Assembly: GCF_051020765.1 (NCBI RefSeq)
Contig: NW_027469206.1
Location: 186,001 to 250,000 of the forward strand
Direction of reading: 5' to 3'
DNA: 64,000 bases
Origin: Lasioglossum baleicum
Lineage: Eukaryota; Arthropoda; Insecta; Hymenoptera; Halictidae
Shown: one piece after another, positions 9,100 through 21,384 of the stretch
Layout of the letters: each line of letters begins with the position of its first letter
Numbering within the stretch: the first letter of the stretch is position 1
Notes under the pieces: generated by a model
What the model was told of the DNA's origin: nothing
Databases searched by the model: none
What the model saw: only the letters and a program-made list of their open reading frames with translations
Program-made: the position numbers and the translations under genes

Positions 9100-10394
9100 A
9101 TGCGTTATGCGTTATGCGTTATGCGTTATGCGTTATGCGTTATGCGTTATGCGTTATGCGTTATGCGTTATGCGTTATGCGTTATGCGTTATGCGTTATG
9201 CGTTATGCGTTATGCGTTATGCGTTATGCGTTATGCGTTATGCGTTATGCGTTATGCGTTATGCGTTATGCGTTATGCGTTATGCGTTATGCGTTATGCG
9301 TTATGACTTTTGCATTATGCGTTATGCGTTATGCGTTATGGGCTATGCGTTATGCGTTATGCGTTATGCGTTATGAGTTTTGCGTTACGCGTTAAGCGTT
9401 ATGCGCAATGGGTTATGCGTTATGCGTTATGCGTTATGCGTTATGCGTTATGCGTTATGCGTTATGCGTTATGCGTTAAGCGTTATGCGTAACGGGTTAT
9501 GCGTTATGCGTTATGCGTTATGCGTTATGCGTTATGCGTTATGCGTTATGCGTTATGCGTTATGCGTTATGCGTTATGCGTTATGCGTTATGCGTTATGC
9601 GTTATGCGTTCTGCGTTATGCGTTATGCGTTATGCGTTATGCGTTATGCGTTATGCGTTATGCGTTATGCGTTATGCGTTATGCGTTATGCGTTATGCGT
9701 TATGCGTTATGCGTTATGCGTTATGCGTTATGCGTTATGCGTTATGCGTTATGCGTTATGACTTTTGCATTATGCGTTATGCGTTATGCGTTATGGGCTA
9801 TGCGTTATGCGTTATGCGTTATGCGTTATGCGTTATGCGTTATGCGTCATGCGTTATGCGTTATGCGTTATGCGTTATGCGTTATGCGTTATGCGTTATG
9901 CGTTATGCGTTATGCGTTATGCGTTATGCGTTATGCGTTATGCGTTATGCGTTATGCGTTATGCGTTATGCGTTATGCGTTATGCGTTATGCGTTATGCG
10001 TTATGCGTTATGCGTTATGCGTTATGCGTTATGCGTTATGCGTTATGCGTTATGACTTTTGCATTATGCGTTATGCGTTATGCGTTATGGGCTATGCGTT
10101 ATGAGTTTTGCGTTACGCGTTAAGCGTTATGCGCAATGGGTTATGCGTTATGCGTTATGCGTTATGCGTTATGCGTTATGCGTTATGCGTTATGCGTTAT
10201 GCGTTATGCGTTATGCGTTATGCGTTATGCGTTATGCGTTATGCGTTATGCGTTATGCGTTATGCGTTATGCGTTATGCGTTATGGGCTAAGCGTTATGC
10301 CTTATGGTTTATACGTTATGCGTTATGCGTTATGCGTTATGCGTTATGCGTTATGCGTTATGCGTTATGCGTTATGCGTTATGCGTTATGCGTT

Positions 10395-10401
10395 ATACGT
10401 T
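10395..10401 (+). repeat. Lone G3A unit, first of three
   Basis: ATACGTT outside cassette D, at 10395, 31150 and 45115. The last occupies the fourth spacer unit of an A-3-B-4-C block. Their contexts differ, so they may be independent mutations. Confidence 0.9.
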
Positions 10402-10632
10402 ATGCGTTATGCGTTATGCGTTATGCGTTATGCGTTATGCGTTATGCGTTATGAGTTTTGCGTTACGCGTTAAGCGTTATGCGCAATGGGTTATGCGTTA
10501 TGCGTTATGCGTTATGCGTTATGCGTTATGCGTTATGCGTTATGCGTTATGCGTTATGCGTTATGACTTTTGCATTATGCGTTATGCGTTATGCGTTATG
10601 GGCTATGCGTTATGCGTTATGCGTTATGCGTT

Positions 10633-10660
10633 ATGAGTTTTGCGTTACGCGTTAAGCGTT
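10633..10660 (+). repeat. Truncated C (first four units)
   Basis: Units 1 to 4 of C are present, and canonical sequence replaces units 5 and 6. It follows A at 10563 and B at 10598 with the standard 3 and 4 unit spacers. The same truncation is seen at 43358-43385 and 44156-44183, both downstream of a D cassette, which suggests a recurrent breakpoint or a shared subfamily. Confidence 0.92.
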
Positions 10661-11675
10661 ATGCGTTATGCGTTATGCGTTATGCGTTATGCGTTATGCG
10701 TTATGCGTTATGCGTTATGCGTTATGCGTTATGCGTTATGCGTTATGCGTTATGCGTTATGCGTTATGACTTTTGCATTATGCGTTATGCGTTATGCGTT
10801 ATGCGTTATGCGTTATGCGTTATGCGTTATGCGTTATGCGTTATGCGTTATGCGTTATGCGTTATGCGTTATGCGTTATGCGTTATGCGTTATGCGTTAT
10901 GCGTTATGCGTTATGCGTTATGCGTTATGAGTTTTGCGTTACGCGTTAAGCGTTATGCGCAATGGGTTATGCGTTATGCGTTATGCGTTATGCGTTATGC
11001 GTTATGCGTTATGCGTTATGCGTTATGCGTTATGCGTTATGCGTTATGCGTTATGCGTTATGCGTTATGCGTTATGCGTTATGCGTTATGCGTTATGCGT
11101 TATGCGTTATGCGTTATGCGTTATGCGTTATGCGTTATGCGTTATGCGTTATGAGTTTTGCGTTACGCGTTAAGCGTTATGCGCAATGGGTTATGCGTTA
11201 TGCGTTATGCGTTATGCGTTATGCGTTATGCGTTAAGCGTTATGCGTAACGGGTTATGTGTTATGCGTTATGCGTTATGCGTTATGCGTTATGCGTTATG
11301 CGTTATGCGTTATGCGTTATGCGTTATGCGTTATGAGTTTTGCGTTACGCGTTAAGCGTTATGCGCAATGGGTTATGCGTTATGCGTTATGCGTTATGCG
11401 TTATGCGTTATGCGTTATGCGTTATGCGTTATGCGTTATGCGTTATGCGTTATGCGTTATGCGTTATGCGTTATGCGTTATGCGTTATGCGTTATGCGTT
11501 ATGCGTTATGCGTTATGCGTTATGCGTTATGGGCTAAGCGTTATGCCTTATGGTTTATACGTTATGCGTTATGCGTTATGCGTTATGCGTTATGCGTTAT
11601 GCGTTATGCGTTATGCGTTATGCGTTATGCGTTATGCGTTATGCGTTATGCGTTATGCGTTATGCGTTATGCGTT

Positions 11676-11696
11676 ATGAGTTTTGCGTTACGCGTT
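11676..11696 (+). repeat. Truncated C (first three units)
   Basis: Only the C4A, A1T and T2C units remain before canonical units resume. It lies downstream of the D at 11529, where a full C would be expected by analogy with neighbouring D copies. Confidence 0.92.
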
Positions 11697-12109
11697 ATGC
11701 GTTATGCGTTATGCGTTATGCGTTATGCGTTATGCGTTATGCGTTATGCGTTATGCGTTATGCGTTATGCGTTATGCGTTATGCGTTATGCGTTATGCGT
11801 TATGCGTTATGCGTTATGCGTTATGCGTTATGCGTTATGCGTTATGCGTTATGCGTTATGCGTTATGCGTTATGCGTTATGACTTTTGCATTATGCGTTA
11901 TGCGTTATGCGTTATGCGTTATGCGTTATGGGCTATGCGTTATGCGTTATGCGTTATGCGTTATGAGTTTTGCGTTACGCGTTAAGCGTTATGCGCAATG
12001 GGTTATGCGCTATGCGTTATGCGTTATGCGTTATGCGTTATGCGTTATGCGTTATGGGCTAAGCGTTATGCCTTATGGTTTATACGTTATGCGTTATGCG
12101 TTATGCGTT

Positions 12110-12151
12110 ATGAGTTTTGCGTTACGCGTTAAGCTTTATGCGCAATGGGTT
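12110..12151 (+). repeat. C cassette with G5T in unit 4 (AAGCTTT), copy 3
   Basis: The third copy of the derived C form, with AAGCTTT at 12131-12137, exactly 8141 bp (1163 units) from copy 2. The flanking order B, C, J, D, C, F is identical, which marks a duplicated block (see 3787 and 11928). Confidence 0.95.
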
Positions 12152-12291
12152 ATGCGTTATGCGTTATGCGTTATGCGTTATGCGTTATGCGTTATGCGTT
12201 ATGCGTTATGCGTTATGCGTTATGCGTTATGCGTTATGCGTTATGCGTTATGACTTTTGCATTATGCGTTATGCGTTAAGCGTTATGGGCT

Positions 12292-12802
12292 ATGCGTTAT
12301 GCGTTATGCGTTATGCGTTATGCGTTATGCGTTATGCGTTATGCGTTATGCGTTATGCGTTATGCGTTATGCGTTATGCGTTATGCGTTATGCGTTATGC
12401 GTTATGCGTTATGCGTTATGCGTTATGCGTTATGCGTTATGCGTTATGCGTTATGCGTTATGCGTTATGCGTTATGCGTTATGCGTTATGCGTTATGCGT
12501 TATGCGTTATGCGTTATGCGTTATGCGTTATGCGTTATGCGTTATGCGTTATGCGTTATGCGTTATGCGTTATGCGTTATGCGTTATGCGTTATGCGTTA
12601 TGCGTTATGCGTTATGCGTTATGCGTTATGCGTTATGCGTTATGCGTTATGCGTTATGCGTTATGCGTTATGCGTTATGCGTTATGCGTTATGCGTTATG
12701 CGTTATGCGTTATGCGTTATGCGTTATGCGTTATGCGTTATGCGTTATGCGTTATGCGTTATGCGTTATGCGTTATGCGTTATGCGTTATGCGTTATGCG
12801 TT
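12292..12802 (+). repeat. Pure run of 73 canonical units
   Basis: An uninterrupted run between the F at 12250 and the A at 12803. The matching interval in the other block copy (4151-4696) is 546 bp and is broken by the G3C unit at 4515. Confidence 0.93.
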
Positions 12803-13761
12803 ATGACTTTTGCATTATGCGTTATGCGTTATGGGCTATGCGTTATGCGTTATGCGTTATGCGTTATGAGTTTTGCGTTACGCGTTAAGCGTTATGCGCA
12901 ATGGGTTATGCGTTATGCGTTATGCGTTATGCGTTATGCGTTATGCGTTATGCGTTATGCGTTATGCGTTATGCGTTATGCGTTATGCGTTATGCGTTAT
13001 GCGTTATGCGTTATGCGTTATGCGTTATGCGTTATGAGTTTTGCGTTACGCGTTAAGCGTTATGCGCAATGGGTTATGCGTTATGCGTTATGCGTTATGC
13101 GTTATGCGTTATGCGTTATGCGTTATGCGTTATGCGTTATGCGTTATGCGTTATGCGTTATGCGTTATGCGTTATGCGTTATGCGTTATGCGTTATGCGT
13201 TATGCGTTATGCGTTATGCGTTATGCGTTATGCGTTATGCGTTATGCGTTATGCGTTATGCGTTATGCGTTATGCGTTATGCGTTATGCGTTATGCGTTA
13301 TGCGTTATGCGTTATGACTTTTGCATTATGCGTTATGCGTTATGCGTTATGGGCTATGCGTTATGCGTTATGCGTTATGCGTTATGAGTTTTGCGTTACG
13401 CGTTAAGCGTTATGCGCAATGGGTTATGCGCTATGCGTTATGCGTTATGCGTTATGCGTTATGCGTTAAGCGTTATGCGTAACGGGTTATGCGTTATGCG
13501 TTATGCGTTATGCGTTATGCGTTATGCGTTATGCGTTATGCGTTATGCGTTATGCGTTATGCGTTATGCGTTATGCGTTATGCCTTATGCGTTATGCGTT
13601 ATGCGTTATGCGTTATGCGTTATGCGTTATGCGTTATGCGTTATGCGTTATGCGTTATGCGTTATGCGTTATGCGTTATGCGTTATGCGTTATGCGTTAT
13701 GCGTTATGCGTTATGCGTTATGCGTTATGCGTTATGCGTTATGCGTTATGCGTTATGCGTT

Positions 13762-15924
13762 ATGACTTTTGCATTATGCGTTATGCGTTATGCGTTATGG
13801 GCTATGCGTTATGCGTTATGCGTTATGCGTCATGCCTTATGCGTTATGCGTTATGCGTTATGCGTTATGCGTTATGCGTTATGCGTTATGCGTTATGCGT
13901 TATGCGTTATGCGTTATGCGTTATGCGTTATGCGTTATGCGTTATGCGTTATGCGTTATGCGTTATGCGTTATGCGTTATGCGTTATGCGTTATGCGTTA
14001 TGCGTTATGCGTTATGCGTTATGCGTTATGCGTTATGCGTTATGCGTTATGCGTTATGCGTTATGCGTTATGCGTTATGCGTTATGCGTTATGCGTTATG
14101 CGTTATGCGTTATGCGTTATGCGTTATGCGTTATGCGTTATGCGTTATGCGTTATGCGTTATGCGTTATGCGTTATGCGTTATGCGTTATGCGTTATGCG
14201 TTATGCGTTATGCGTTATGCGTTATGCGTTATGCGTTATGCGTTATGCGTTATGCGTTATGCGTTATGCGTTATGACTTTTGCATTATGCGTTATGCGTT
14301 ATGCGTTATGGGCTATGCGTTATGCGTTATGCGTTATGCGTTATGCGTTATGCGTTATGCGTTATGAGTTTTGCGTTACGCGTTAAGCGTTATGCGCAAT
14401 GGGTTATGCGTTATGCGTTATGCGTTATGCGTTATGCGTTATGCGTTATGCGTTATGCGTTATGCGTTATGCGTTATGCGTTATGCGTTATGCGTTATGC
14501 GTTATGCGTTATGCGTTATGCGTTATGGGCTAAGCGTTATGCCTTATGGTTTATACGTTATGCGTTATGCGTTATGCGTTATGCGTTATGCGTTATGCGT
14601 TATGCGTTATGCGTTATGCGTTATGCCTTATGCGTTATGCGTTATGCGTTATGCGTTATGCGTTATGCGTTATGCGTTATGCGTTATGCGTTATGCGTTA
14701 TGCGTTATGCGTTATGCGTTATGAGTTTTGCGTTACGCGTTAAGCGTTATGCGCAATGGGTTATGCGTTATGCGTTATGCGTTATGCGTTATGCGTTATG
14801 CGTTATGCGTTATGCGTTATGCGTTATGCGTTATGCGTTATGCGTTATGCGTTATGCGTTATGCGTTATGCGTTATGCGTTATGCGTTATGCGTTATGCG
14901 TTATGCGTTATGCGTTATGCGTTATGCGTTATGCGTTATGCGTTATGCGTTATGCGTTATGCGTTATGCGTTATGCGTTATGCGTTATGCGTTATGCGTT
15001 ATGCGTTATGCGTTATGCGTTATGCGTTATGCGTTATGCGTTATGCGTTATGACTTTTGCATTATGCGTTATGCGTTATGCGTTATGCGTTATGGGCTAT
15101 GCGTTATGCGTTATGCGTTATGCGTTATGCGTTATGCGTTATGCGTTATGCGTTATGCGTTATGCGTTATGACTTTTGCATTATGCGTTATGCGTTATGC
15201 GTTATGGGCTATGCGTTATGCGTTATGCGTTATGCGTTATGCGTTATGCGTTATGCGTTATGCGTTATGCGTTATGCGTTATGCGTTATGCGTTATGCGT
15301 TATGCGTTATGCGTTATGCGTTATGCGTTATGCGTTATGCGTTATGCGTTATGCGTTATGCGTTATGGGCTAAGCGTTATGCCTTATGGTTTATACGTTA
15401 TGCGTTATGCGTTATGCGTTATGCGTTATGCGTTATGCGTTATGCGTTATGCGTTATGCGTTATGCGTTATGCGTTATGCGTTATGCGTTATGCGTTATG
15501 CGTTATGCGTTATGCGTTATGCGTTATGCGTTATGCGTTATGCGTTATGCGTTATGCGTTATGAGTTTTGCGTTACGCGTTAAGCGTTATGCGCAATGGG
15601 TTATGCGTTATGCGTTATGCGTTATGCGTTATGCGTTATGCGTTATGCGTTATGCGTTATGCGTTATGCGTTATGCGTTATGCGTTATGCGTTATGCGTT
15701 ATGCGTTATGCGTCATGCGTTATGCGTTATGCGTTATGCGTTATGCGTTATGCGTTATGCGTTATGCGTTATGCGTTATGGGCTATGCGTTATGCGTTAT
15801 GCGTTATGCGTTATGCGTTATGCGTTATGCGTTATGCGTTATGCGTTATGCGTTATGCGTTATGCGTTATGCGTTATGCGTTATGCGTTATGCGTTATGC
15901 GTTATGCGTTATGCGTTATGCGTT
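13762..15924 (+). repeat. 2.2-kb tandem repeat, copy 1
   Basis: Order: A13762-B13797, H13825, A14273-B14308-C14364, D14525, I14623, C14721, A15050-B15092, A15169-B15204, D15365, C15561, T7C unit 15708, B15778. Length 2163 bp (309 units). Copy 2 follows directly with the same order. Offsets between matching elements run from 2107 to 2226 bp, always in whole units. Confidence 0.9.
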
Positions 15925-18192
15925 ATGACTTTTGCATTATGCGTTATGCGTTATGCGTTATGGGCTATGCGTTATGCGTTATGCGTTATGCGTCATGCCT
16001 TATGCGTTATGCGTTATGCGTTATGCGTTATGCGTTATGCGTTATGCGTTATGCGTTATGCGTTATGCGTTATGCGTTATGCGTTATGCGTTATGCGTTA
16101 TGCGTTATGCGTTATGCGTTATGCGTTATGCGTTATGCGTTATGCGTTATGCGTTATGCGTTATGCGTTATGCGTTATGCGTTATGCGTTATGCGTTATG
16201 CGTTATGCGTTATGCGTTATGCGTTATGCGTTATGCGTTATGCGTTATGCGTTATGCGTTATGCGTTATGCGTTATGCGTTATGCGTTATGCGTTATGCG
16301 TTATGCGTTATGCGTTATGCGTTATGCGTTATGCGTTATGCGTTATGCGTTATGCGTTATGCGTTATGCGTTATGCGTTATGACTTTTGCATTATGCGTT
16401 ATGCGTTATGCGTTATGGGCTATGCGTTATGCGTTATGCGTTATGCGTTATGCGTTATGCGTTATGCGTTATGAGTTTTGCGTTACGCGTTAAGCGTTAT
16501 GCGCAATGGGTTATGCGTTATGCGTTATGCGTTATGCGTTATGCGTTATGCGTTATGCGTTATGCGTTATGCGTTATGCGTTATGCGTTATGCGTTATGC
16601 GTTATGCGTTATGCGTTATGCGTTATGCGTTATGCGTTATGCGTTATGCGTTATGCGTTATGCGTTATGGGCTAAGTGTTATGCCTTATGGTTTATACGT
16701 TATGCGTTATGCGTTATGCGTTATGCGTTATGCGTTATGCGTTATGCGTTATGCGTTATGCGTTATGCGTTATGCCTTATGCGTTATGCGTTATGCGTTA
16801 TGCGTTATGCGTTATGCGTTATGCGTTATGCGTTATGCGTTATGCGTTATGCGTTATGCGTTATGAGTTTTGCGTTACGCGTTAAGCGTTATGCGCAATG
16901 GGTTATGCGTTATGCGTTATGCGTTATGCGTTATGCGTTATGCGTTATGCGTTATGCGTTATGCGTTATGCGTTATGCGTTATGCGTTATGCGTTATGCG
17001 TTATGCGTTATGCGTTATGCGTTATGCGTTATGCGTTATGCGTTATGCGTTATGCGTTATGCGTTATGCGTTATGCGTTATGCGTTATGCGTTATGCGTT
17101 ATGCGTTATGCGTTATGCGTTATGCGTTATGCGTTATGCGTTATGCGTTATGCGTTATGCGTTATGCGTTATGCGTTATGCGTTATGCGTTATGCGTTAT
17201 GCGTTATGCGTTATGCGTTATGCGTTATGCGTTATGACTTTTGCATTATGCGTTATGCGTTATGCGTTATGCGTTATGGGCTATGCGTTATGCGTTATGC
17301 GTTATGCGTTATGCGTTATGCGTTATGCGTTATGCGTTATGCGTTATGCGTTATGACTTTTGCATTATGCGTTATGCGTTATGCGTTATGGGCTATGCGT
17401 TATGCGTTATGCGTTATGCGTTATGCGTTATGCGTTATGCGTTATGCGTTATGCGTTATGCGTTATGCGTTATGCGTTATGCGTTATGCGTTATGCGTTA
17501 TGCGTTATGCGTTATGCGTTATGCGTTATGCGTTATGCGTTATGCGTTATGCGTTATGCGTTATGCGTTATGCGTTATGCGTTATGGGCTAAGCGTTATG
17601 CCTTATGGTTTATACGTTATGCGTTATGCGTTATGCGTTATGCGTTATGCGTTATGCGTTATGCGTTATGCGTTATGCGTTATGCGTTATGCGTTATGCG
17701 TTATGCGTTATGCGTTATGCGTTATGCGTTATGCGTTATGCGTTATGCGTTATGCGTTATGCGTTATGCGTTATGCGTTATGCGTTATGAGTTTTGCGTT
17801 ACGCGTTAAGCGTTATGCGCAATGGGTTATGCGTTATGCGTTATGCGTTATGCGTTATGCGTTATGCGTTATGCGTTATGCGTTATGCGTTATGCGTTAT
17901 GCGTTATGCGTTATGCGTTATGCGTTATGCGTTATGCGTTATGCGTTATGCGTTATGCGTTATGCGTTATGCGTTATGCGTTATGGGCTATGCGTTATGC
18001 GTTATGCGTTATGCGTTATGCGTTATGCGTTATGCGTTATGCGTTATGCGTTATGCGTTATGCGTTATGCGTTATGCGTTATGCGTTATGCGTTATGCGT
18101 TATGCGTTATGCGTTATGCGTTATGCGTTATGCGTTATGCGTTATGCGTTATGCGTTATGCGTTATGCGTTATGCGTTATGCGTTATGCGTT
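15925..18192 (+). repeat. 2.2-kb tandem repeat, copy 2
   Basis: Order: A15925-B15960, H15988, A16380-B16415-C16471, D16667 (AAGTGTT), I16772, C16863, A17234-B17276, A17353-B17388, D17584, C17787, B17983. Length 2268 bp (324 units). The first A-B pair near 17234 has four units between A and B and the second has three, as in copy 1. Confidence 0.9.
16667..16701 (+). repeat. D cassette with C4T in unit 2
   Basis: Unit 2 is AAGTGTT (16674-16680) instead of AAGCGTT, a CpG to TpG change. The matching D at 14525 in the upstream copy of this block is normal. Confidence 0.93.
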
Positions 18193-18276
18193 ATGACTTT
18201 TGCATTATGCGTTATGCGTTATGCGTTATGGGCTATGCGTTATGCGTTATGCGTTATGCGTTATGCGTTATGCGTT

Positions 18277-18318
18277 ATGAGTTTTGCGTTACGCGTTATG
18301 CGTTATGCGCAATGGGTT
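18277..18318 (+). repeat. C cassette with canonical unit 4
   Basis: Unit 4 is ATGCGTT instead of AAGCGTT, so the TAA stop is lost; the other five units are intact. It sits after B at 18228 with six units between, and before D at 18473. This is either a back mutation or a conversion event, seen only here. Confidence 0.92.
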
Positions 18319-18717
18319 ATGCGTTATGCGTTATGCGTTATGCGTTATGCGTTATGCGTTATGCGTTATGCGTTATGCGTTATGCGTTATGCGTTATGCG
18401 TTATGCGTTATGCGTTATGCGTTATGCGTTATGCGTTATGCGTTATGCGTTATGCGTTATGCGTTATGCGTTATGGGCTAAGCGTTATGCCTTATGGTTT
18501 ATACGTTATGCGTTATGCGTTATGCGTTATGCGTTATGCGTTATGCGTTATGCGTTATGCGTTATGCGTTATGCGTTATGCGTTATGCGTTATGCGTTAT
18601 GCGTTATGCGTTATGCGTTATGCGTTATGCGTTATGCGTTATGCGTTATGCGTTATGCGTTATGCGTTATGCGTTATGAGTTTTGCGTTACGCGTTAAGC
18701 GTTATGCGCAATGGGTT

Positions 18718-19207
18718 ATGCGTTATGCGTTATGCGTTATGCGTTATGCGTTATGCGTTATGCGTTATGCGTTATGCGTTATGCGTTATGCGTTATGCGT
18801 TATGCGTTATGCGTTATGCGTTATGCGTTATGCGTTATGCGTTATGCGTTATGCGTTATGCGTTATGCGTTATGCGTTATGCGTTATGCGTTATGCGTTA
18901 TGCGTTATGCGTTATGCGTTATGCGTTATGCGTTATGCGTTATGCGTTATGCGTTATGCGTTATGCGTTATGCGTTATGCGTTATGCGTTATGCGTTATG
19001 CGTTATGCGTTATGCGTTATGCGTTATGCGTTATGCGTTATGCGTTATGCGTTATGCGTTATGCGTTATGCGTTATGCGTTATGCGTTATGCGTTATGCG
19101 TTATGCGTTATGCGTTATGCGTTATGCGTTATGCGTTATGCGTTATGCGTTATGCGTTATGCGTTATGCGTTATGCGTTATGCGTTATGCGTTATGCGTT
19201 ATGCGTT
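18718..19207 (+). repeat. Pure run of 70 canonical units
   Basis: An uninterrupted run between the C at 18676 and the A at 19208. It forms the border between the 2.2-kb block family and the 6-kb tandem pair. Confidence 0.93.
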
Positions 19208-20138
19208 ATGACTTTTGCATTATGCGTTATGCGTTATGCGTTATGGGCTATGCGTTATGCGTTATGCGTTATGCGTTATGAGTTTTGCGTTACGCGTTAA
19301 GCGTTATGCGCAATGGGTTATGCGTTATGCGTTATGCGTTATGCGTTATGCGTTATGCGTTATGCGTTATGCGTTATGCGTTATGCGTTATGCGTTATGC
19401 GTTATGCGTTATGCGTTATGCGTTATGCGTTATGCGTTATGCGTTATGCGTTATGCGTTATGCGTTATGCGTTATGCGTTATGCGTTATGCGTTATGCGT
19501 TATGCGTTATGCGTTATGCGTTATGCGTTATGCGTTATGAGTTTTGCGTTACGCGTTAAGCGTTATGCGCAATGGGTTATGCGTTATGCGTTATGCGTTA
19601 TGCGTTATGCGTTATGCGTTATGCGTTATGCGTTATGCGTTATGCGTTATGCGTTATGCGTTATGCGTTATGCGTTATGCGTTATGCGTTATGCGTTATG
19701 CGTTATGCGTTATGCGTTATGCGTTATGCGTTATGCGTTATGCGTTATGCGTTATGCGTTATGCGTTATGCGTTATGCGTTATGACTTTTGCATTATGCG
19801 TTATGCGTTATGCGTTATGGGCTATGCGTTATGCGTTATGCGTTATGCGTTATGAGTTTTGCGTTACGCGTTAAGCGTTATGCGCAATGGGTTATGCGTT
19901 ATGCGTTATGCGTTATGCGTTATGCGTTATGCGTTATGCGTTATGCGTTATGCGTTATGCGTTATGCGTTATGCGTTATGCGTTATGCGTTATGCGTTAT
20001 GCGTTATGCGTTATGCGTTATGCGTTATGCGTTATGCGTTATGCGTTATGCGTTATGCGTTATGCGTTATGCGTTATGCGTTATGCGTTATGCGTTATGC
20101 GTTATGCGTTATGCGTTATGCGTTATGCGTTATGCGTT

Positions 20139-20586
20139 ATGGGCTAAGCGTTATGCCTTATGGTTTATACGTTATGCGTTATGCGTTATGCGTTATGCGT
20201 TATGCGTTATGCGTTATGCGTTATGCGTTATGCGTTATGCGTTATGCGTTATGCGTTATGCGTTATGCGTTATGCGTTATGCGTTATGCGTTATGCGTTA
20301 TGCGTTATGCGTTATGCGTTATGACTTTTGCATTATGCGTTATGCGTTATGCGTTATGCGTTATGCGTTATGCGTTATGCGTTATGCGTTATGCGTTATG
20401 CGTTATGCGTTATGCGTTATGCGTTATGCGTTATGCGTTATGCGTTATGCGTTATGCGTTATGCGTTATGCGTTATGCGTTATGCGTTATGCGTTATGCG
20501 TTATGCGTTATGCGTTATGCGTTATGCGTTATGCGTTATGCGTTATGCGTTATGCGTTATGCGTTATGCGTTATGCGTTATGCGTT
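20139..20586 (+). repeat. Nested 448-bp duplication, copy 1
   Basis: D at 20139 and A (no B) at 20321, within canonical runs. The same pair recurs 448 bp later (64 units) with identical internal spacing of 182 bp. Confidence 0.9.
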
Positions 20587-21034
20587 ATGGGCTAAGCGTT
20601 ATGCCTTATGGTTTATACGTTATGCGTTATGCGTTATGCGTTATGCGTTATGCGTTATGCGTTATGCGTTATGCGTTATGCGTTATGCGTTATGCGTTAT
20701 GCGTTATGCGTTATGCGTTATGCGTTATGCGTTATGCGTTATGCGTTATGCGTTATGCGTTATGCGTTATGACTTTTGCATTATGCGTTATGCGTTATGC
20801 GTTATGCGTTATGCGTTATGCGTTATGCGTTATGCGTTATGCGTTATGCGTTATGCGTTATGCGTTATGCGTTATGCGTTATGCGTTATGCGTTATGCGT
20901 TATGCGTTATGCGTTATGCGTTATGCGTTATGCGTTATGCGTTATGCGTTATGCGTTATGCGTTATGCGTTATGCGTTATGCGTTATGCGTTATGCGTTA
21001 TGCGTTATGCGTTATGCGTTATGCGTTATGCGTT
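20587..21034 (+). repeat. Nested 448-bp duplication, copy 2
   Basis: D at 20587 and A at 20769. The corresponding place in the other 6-kb copy has only one D-A pair (26075 and 26257), so this duplication occurred after the 6-kb one, or one pair was lost there. It explains most of the length difference (6006 against 5474 bp). Confidence 0.88.
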
Positions 21035-21384
21035 ATGCGTTATGCGTTATGCGTTATGCGTTATGAGTTTTGCGTTACGCGTTAAGCGTTATGCGCAATG
21101 GGTTATGCGTTATGCGTTATGCGTTATGCGTTATGCGTTATGCGTTATGCGTTATGCGTTATGCGTTATGCGTTATGCGTTATGCGTTATGCGTTATGCG
21201 TTATGCGTTATGCGTTATGCGTTATGCGTTATGCGTTATGCGTTATGCGTTATGCGTTATGCGTTATGCGTTATGCGTTATGCGTTATGCGTTATGCGTT
21301 ATGCGTTATGCGTTATGACTTTTGCATTATGCGTTATGCGTTATGCGTTATGGGCTATGCGTTATGCGTTATGCGTTATGCGTT

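Larger units (their letters stand above)
8176..11927 (+). repeat. Array segment 3: A-3-B-4-C rich, several damaged C copies
   Basis: Order: A8176-B8211-C8246, A8491-B8519-C8554, E+8631, A8960-B8995-C9030 (enlarged), A9303-B9338-C9373, E9478, G9611, A9758-B9793, T7C unit 9842, A10052-B10087-C10101, D10283, G3A unit 10395, C10451, A10563-B10598-C10633 (short), A10766, C10927, C11151, E+11235, C11333, D11529, C11676 (short), A11879. The stretch from 9303 (A-B-C-E-G-A-B) is also found at 50456, 53410, 54859 and 60663. Confidence 0.9.
11928..13761 (+). repeat. Dispersed 2-kb block, copy 2
   Basis: Order: B11928, C11963, J12005, D12054, C12110 (AAGCTTT), F12250, A12803-B12831-C12866, C13034, A13314-B13349-C13384, J13426, E13468, I13580. 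It matches 3787-5739 element by element. Both copies are followed by an A-B-H start of the 2.2-kb family, so the duplicated region probably continues beyond this block. Confidence 0.9.
18193..19207 (+). repeat. Array segment 4: A-B-C-D-C and a long pure run
   Basis: Order: A18193-B18228-C18277 (canonical unit 4), D18473, C18676, then 70 canonical units. The A-B-6-C-D string matches 7693-8014. It may be the start of a third, truncated 2.2-kb copy lacking H. Confidence 0.85.
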
